Shown piece after piece: positions 59,601-64,000 of a stretch of 64,000 nucleotides of DNA. Each line of letters opens with the position of its first letter. The stretch's first letter is position 1. A program made the translations under genes and the position numbers. Source of the stretch: Phallusia mammillata (taxonomy: Eukaryota > Chordata > Ascidiacea > Phlebobranchia > Ascidiidae); the NCBI GenBank assembly GCA_003260075.1, contig QLIY01000118.1, positions 124,001 through 188,000 on the forward strand. Direction: 5' to 3'. The notes under the pieces were generated by a model. The model searched no databases. It saw nothing but the letters and a program-made list of their open reading frames with translations, and was not told the DNA's origin.

Positions 59601-62600
59601 TAAATCATTAAGTCATCCATCCCTATGAATTGGGGAAAAATATATTTCTTCTATGCGGCTTCTTCAGTATTTGAAGACAAGCACAAGAGTAACAATAGGT
59701 AAAACACACATTTAAATATACATAAAAGAAATTGTACACATTTTTGCTAAAACATTTTTCTGGTCAAAAAGGTTGCACAACGTTGGGACATTGGCCTAAT
59801 GTATTGAGTGCTGTATTGGCGTTTAACGTGGAACACAATGCAATATAGGCTATGGCAGGGGTACTTGCACAACAGCCAGGTTTAAAAGACATTGTATTGA
59901 AATAATGGTTGTTTGGCTTTACTTATAAACTAGTAAATTTTCAGTGTATACTAAATGTAGTATGCTAAAAGTACCGTTAAATTCAAGCCATTTTAAGGGC
60001 ATATATATAACAATTTTACAAGAGCTTGAAGGTACAAGCACAAAACAGGCGCCACTTTTCACCGGTGAAAAAAATTACTGAGATACGACATCATTATAAT
60101 GCGTTGTGTAACGGGAGATCACTAAACATATTTTATGAGATGCGTTGTGGAAGCACAATTTATAAAGTTTTTAACTTATGGTTCTTGCTACAACATACCA
60201 TCATTTTACATGTATACTGCTACCGAAATGTCAGAAAAAATCTAACAAACATAAAACAACGTACCTTTTATTGTTGAACGCATCATTGATGACGCACATA
60301 GCACAAGGGGCGTCAGAATTTAAAATGACAGCTTGCTGTGAAAGTATAGTGAAACAACTGACTTACCACGCATATTTTTTTCAAATCACTCGTTGCTTTG
60401 GTGGTGCATAAAATTTAATGACAAGCACAGACTATGATTTAAAGTGGCATTTGGCTGCGTTACTTCCCTACAGGTTTAAAATTGTAGCACTGGGAAGCAG
60501 AATTAGGGTACTGTACGAGGAAAACTTGCTGAACCTTATAACAGGGAGTCGAACCGGAACTGAACTCGAACCCGCGAACCGGTTTGAGCGGTTAATTTCA
60601 TTAAACCCGAACCGAACCCGAACCGCTAATGACGATTTAAATCATAGTCTNNNNNNNNNNNNNNNNNNNNNNNNNNNNNNNNNNNNNNNNNNNNNNNNNN
60701 NNNNNNNNNNNNNNNNNNNNNNNNNNNNNNNNNNNNNNNNNNNNNNNNNNNNNNNNNNNNNNNNNNNNNNNNNNNNNNNNNNNNNNNNNNNNNNNNNNNN
60801 NNNNNNNNNNNNNNNNNNNNNNNNNNNNNNNNNNNNNNNNNNNNNNNNNNNNNNNNNNNNNNNNNNNNNNNNNNNNNNNNNNNNNNNNNNNNNNNNNNNN
60901 NNNNNNNNNNNNNNNNNNNNNNNNNNNNNNNNNNNNNNNNNNNNNNNNNNNNNNNNNNNNACATTTTTAAAAACCTGAACCGAACCCGAACCCTTAAAAA
61001 CAAAACGAAGTGAACCCGAACCGAACCTGAACCCATATGACAAGCGGTTCGACTCCCTGCTTATAAATAAGATTTCAGGAATCGTAACCTTTCGTAACCA
61101 GCGCTATAGTTTACAATTTGTAGTGCGCGCAAACCCCCAAACCGCATTCACAGCCTTTACATTACTCCTTATCACGTTTTTGTTTCTGATTTTCCATTTT
61201 GAAAACTGCATAATAAACTTTCGCTTGTTTGTTACTTTGCAATACTTGTGTGCGTCTTTAGACTCTTTTAATTTGCCTTTTGTCAAAAAGTGTTAGCCGG
61301 TCACAGCTTCAGATCCTGGTTAATGCGCGTTAAGATCAATATTGGAAACCACTGCTTTGATTAACTGATTCCAAAATATACTCGCTACCTAAATAGCTGT
61401 ATATGTGATAATCTGTTCCCCTGTCTGATGGTCTGCAGTCAATATATGGAGCGTGTTGTGTACAAGGTTATGGCAAGATGATTTTGTTTTTCTAATCAAA
61501 AGTATTGTACAGGTTTTTGTACATGTGGCCGAACGCCCGAATATCTGTGATGGGGGGTGAACAAGCTGCCACTGTCCTGGCAACCATAACACGTGACCAA
61601 CGGAACAGGGAAGGAAAGGAATTTACCGCTGAAGAGGAAAAGAAACTGAAAGACCCGATTATCAAAAGGTACGTTGACTGTGACTTTTGGCACGGTTGTA
61701 AGGTCGGAGGATATACGTTTAGGCTTCGACTCCTAGTAGTACTACATGATAACTCCAACTTCAGGGATATTTTTCCGACTTCGACTCTTTGTAGCTGCTA
61801 TTGTGGATCGAAGACTAAAAAAAATCCACAGCAGCTATTGAATGCACTTCAGTTGAAAAATCGCTTTTATCTTTACAAAGCATGCCTTGGGGTCTAGTAA
61901 CACGTCTGTACAACAAGTATACTTGTAAAGCAGTGGTTCCCAACCTTTTTGTAGTCACGGGGGGGGGGGTAAAAAAATATCCACAGCAGCTATTGAATGC
62001 ACTTCAGTTGAAAAATCGCTTTGATCTTTACAAAGCATGCCTTGGGGTCTAGTAACACGCCTGTGCAACAAGTATACTTGTAAAGCAGTGGTTCCCAACC
62101 TTTTTGTAGTCACCGACCCCTTTTATAAATTTTATCGGTCCGCGGACCCCCTACGTAATTTAATCTTTTTTTCGTTTCCCGCATTATATATACAGTACGT
62201 TATTATACCTTCGTTTTTGGGGGGCAAAATTTTAATCAACCTTCACAGTCCGTTAATCTCAATAAAGTTCTGTATTGTAGCAGTCAATGCACTAAAAGAG
62301 ATAAAATTTTCTAGTGTACAATACTTAAAACAAAGCACAAAGAATTTTATTGTTAATGTGTGTTGTGATGTCACAATGGAGGTAACAATCACAAGTTTTC
62401 CTAATCCAAGGGTTTGATTAACAGTTTGCATTATATACAGGATTGTAAAAACGGTTTTGGAACTTAAAAATATTGTACTGTTGTTAATGCTACTACAAAT
62501 GTTTGCCTCCACGGACCCCCTGAAACCATCTCAGGGACCTCTTGGGGGTCCGCGAACCCCAGGTTGGGAACCACTGTTGTAAAGGGTAATATTGTACTGA

Positions 62601-63731
62601 TTCCTACAACTTCTGACTCTCTACGACTCCGATTCTGCAACTGCTAATTCACGAATAATCGATACCAAGCATCTCCGTTTTTCCAACGTCCCCCCCCCCC
62701 TCTCTACGACTCCGATTCTGCAACTGCTAATTCACGAATAATCGATATCAAGCATCTCCGTTTTTCCATCATCATAAGCAAAACCTTGTTCAAAAGGCAA
62801 ATTCTTATCAATGGCGAGTTTGATCAAATCAACTTTCTCCCAAGACTTTTCAGTTTTGAAGAACAAGTGGCACTGTTTCCAGTTTTGTTGTTAAGTAAGG
62901 GGAACCTAACGTCAACATTGAATGACCATGCTTGGTCTGAAACAGTTCTTTTCGCACCTCTACACTATAACTTAAAATATACTACAAAGTGTATTATTTC
63001 CCACATTCAAAAAACGATTTTGAATGTTTACTTTTGTTGAAACTTAGTCAATTATTTTTTGTAAAGTAAATTTTTCAACTTGTGTTTGAACAATTGTGTG
63101 TGTAAATTGTTGTTTGCCTTTAAAAGAAATTGGCAAGCTTATTTTTTATGTTGTACCTCCAATAACAGCTGAAAAACCCCCCCCCCGGGAACCTAACGTC
63201 AACATTGAATGACCATGCTTGGTCTGAAACAGTTTCTTTCGCACCTCTACACTATAACTTAAACCAGGGGTCAACCTTTTTGGCGACGCGTTCCAATTTA
63301 CTTGTTATTTCCATGTGTTAATGACATGCGTGCCAACGTTTTTCTAAATAATTGTGGTTCGTGCCAGCAGATACAAAGTGTATTATTTCCCACATTCAAA
63401 AAAGATATTGGATGTTTACTTTTGTAGAAACTTTTTTTGTATTGCAAATTTGTCAACTTATGTTTAAACAATTCTGTGTGTAAACTGTTTTTTTGCCTTT
63501 AAAAGAAATTGGCAAGGCTATTTTTTATGTTGTACCTCTAATAACAGCTGAAAAAGAACACCATTTTGTTTCAGGTTCGAAGCTGAGGGAAACCCATATT
63601 TTGCCAGCGCTCGTTTGTGGGACGATGGAGTGATTGATCCTGCCGATTCCCGAACTGTGATTGGTTTAAGTTTAAGCGCCGCCCTAAACGCTCCCATTTC
63701 GAAAACGCGATTTGGTGTTTTCCGAATGTGA
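55903..63731 (+). CDS. MCCC2: Methylcrotonoyl-CoA carboxylase beta subunit, mitochondrial
   Basis: Nine exons, complete: 55903-56306, 56706-56955, 57361-57490, 57844-58013, 58334-58437, 58540-58727, 59245-59407, 61513-61668 and 63575-63731, all GT-AG and phase-consistent, 573 residues (human 563). It is the carboxyltransferase subunit that passes CO2 from biotin on MCCC1 to 3-methylcrotonyl-CoA in mitochondrial leucine breakdown. Landmarks in order: [172 protein letters not shown] and the terminal FGVFRM. The N-terminus is a basic presequence. One difference from human: Asn replaces Tyr in SGGA(Y/N)LPRQ. Introns hold a 93-base G run, a gapped hAT element and several unmerged duplicates, none touching an exon. 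Third gene of the candidate operon. Confidence 0.96.
56568..56682. other. TA microsatellite and 93-base G run in MCCC2 intron 1
   Basis: (TA) repeats at about 56569-56588 run into 93 G (56590-56682). This is likely a sized gap at a hard-to-assemble microsatellite, written as G. Poly-proline frames on the minus strand are artefacts. The flanking exons 1 and 2 are intact. Confidence 0.75.
58860..59180. mobile_element. hAT-type element related to the one at 1284, left end eroded
   Basis: The right end CAGTTTGAAAACCGCTG and the internal GCGGTCC and GGACCC stretches match the element at 1284-1673. The left terminus is not clear. It lies in the MCCC2 intron between exons 6 and 7. Confidence 0.65.
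59408..60541. other. MCCC2 intron 7, first part
   Basis: No coding exon is seen between 59408 and the transposon at 60542. Short frames lack domain or splice support. Confidence 0.6.
60542..61059. mobile_element. hAT-like inverted-repeat element with an internal gap
   Basis: Ends CAGGGAGTCGAACCGG and GCGGTTCGACTCCCTG. Shared CTTATAA flanks both sides (about 60535-60541 and 61060-61066). Arms are rich in GAACCCGAACCG words. The middle is 310 N (60651-60960), so coding content is unknown. It lies in MCCC2 intron 7. Confidence 0.75.
60651..60960. other. Assembly gap, 310 N
   Basis: Unknown sequence inside the transposon at 60542-61059. Confidence 0.99.
61815..62114. repeat. About 145-bp duplicate around a G10 join
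   Basis: Copies about 61815-61958 and 61970-62114, in MCCC2 intron 8. Both include the left end of the hAT element at 62086. The left copy is cut 28 bases inside that end, at GTAGTCAC. Confidence 0.85.
62086..62576. mobile_element. hAT-type nonautonomous element, 491 bp
   Basis: Ends CAGTGGTTCCCAACC and GGTTGGGAACCACTG, with the perfect target duplication TTGTAAAG at 62078-62085 and 62577-62584. Subterminal GGTCCGCGGACC and GGTCCGCGAACC are present. It sits in MCCC2 intron 8. Confidence 0.95.
62617..62772. repeat. 73-bp duplicate around a C10 join
   Basis: Copies 62617-62689 and 62700-62772, with about one substitution (ATACC versus ATATC) plus an edge difference, in MCCC2 intron 8. Confidence 0.88.
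62901..63556. repeat. Duplicate around a C10 join, one copy carrying an insertion
   Basis: Copies 62901-63176 and 63187-63556, separated by exactly ten C. The right copy has an extra segment of about 107 bp at 63264-63370 that starts CCAGGGGTCAACC. Otherwise they differ by scattered substitutions. MCCC2 exon 9 follows. Confidence 0.85.
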
Positions 63732-63780
63732 TCCAAGAAATGTTCCTTCAAACTTTGTTTTTACCTAATCATGTGGGAAG

Positions 63781-64000
63781 CCAAAATGTCTCCCGAATTT
63801 CAGCTTGACAAACATTTATATATACAGGCGATTTGACAAATGTCTATGACATGTAATTTTCTTTTATGTCAGCTATACCAAGTTCATCAACGTAGACTTA
63901 CCCCCCCCCCCACCAAAATGTCTCCCGAATTTCACCTTGACAAACATTTATATATACAGGCGATTTGATAAATGTCTATGACATGTAATTTTCTTTTATG
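63781..64000. repeat. Duplicate around a C10 join downstream of MCCC2
   Basis: The copy at 63781-63900 is repeated from 63913 to the window edge. Both lie in the probable 3' UTR or downstream flank of MCCC2. The window ends inside the second copy. Confidence 0.85.

Noticed and set aside
770..63912. CRISPR array or a novel interspersed C10/G10 genetic element
   Set aside because: Repeats are not regularly spaced, the units differ at each site, and the fixed-length filler between overlapping copies is better explained by assembly.

Overview
The window is animal nuclear DNA, AT-rich, with genes split into short GT-AG exons. Several features point to a highly heterozygous marine invertebrate chordate, most likely an ascidian tunicate: short introns, three closely packed genes that each have a splice-acceptor-like site just before the start codon (the layout of a spliced-leader operon), very many short hAT-type transposons, and local copies that differ at about 1-3 % of sites, as two haplotypes would. 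The species is inferred, not shown; no spliced-leader gene lies in the window.

Left part (1-12 kb): a minus-strand tandem array of small GNAT acetyltransferase genes, namely copy A (645-2529, with an in-frame TGA at codon 4), copy B (3990-5625, its 3' end lost at an assembly join) and a decayed exon-1 fragment C (6287-6374). It is followed by a transposon-rich region holding hAT elements with clear 8-bp target duplications, a decayed hAT transposase N-terminus and a 671-base N gap.

Middle part (15-38 kb): two paralogous plus-strand SLC35G/EamA-type membrane transporters (15405-16917 and 36275-37456), each with two coding exons and the same last intron position. Between them lies a minus-strand, 14-exon SLC20/PiT sodium-phosphate symporter (32684 down to 19625). 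Its exon phases agree at every junction except the one broken at a C10 join.

Right part (41-64 kb): a long C2H2 zinc-finger gene on the plus strand with a 3-kb first coding exon and about 18 fingers (41747-52331, ten exons in my model). After it comes a probable operon of three unrelated genes: MRPL41 (mitochondrial ribosomal protein mL41), LTO1/ORAOV1 (Fe-S adaptor for ABCE1) and MCCC2 (beta subunit of methylcrotonoyl-CoA carboxylase, nine exons, complete).

The dominant structural signal is technical. About 22 runs of 10 C or 10 G, plus three runs of 68-93, occur through the window, and most are flanked by a direct repeat of 48-360 bp with allele-like differences. They look like unmerged overlapping contigs joined by a fixed 10-base filler, with C or G written in place of N. 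They create false partial copies of MRPL41, LTO1 and MCCC2 and cut real exons in SLC20 and GNAT copy B. No CRISPR array, rRNA or tRNA was recognised.
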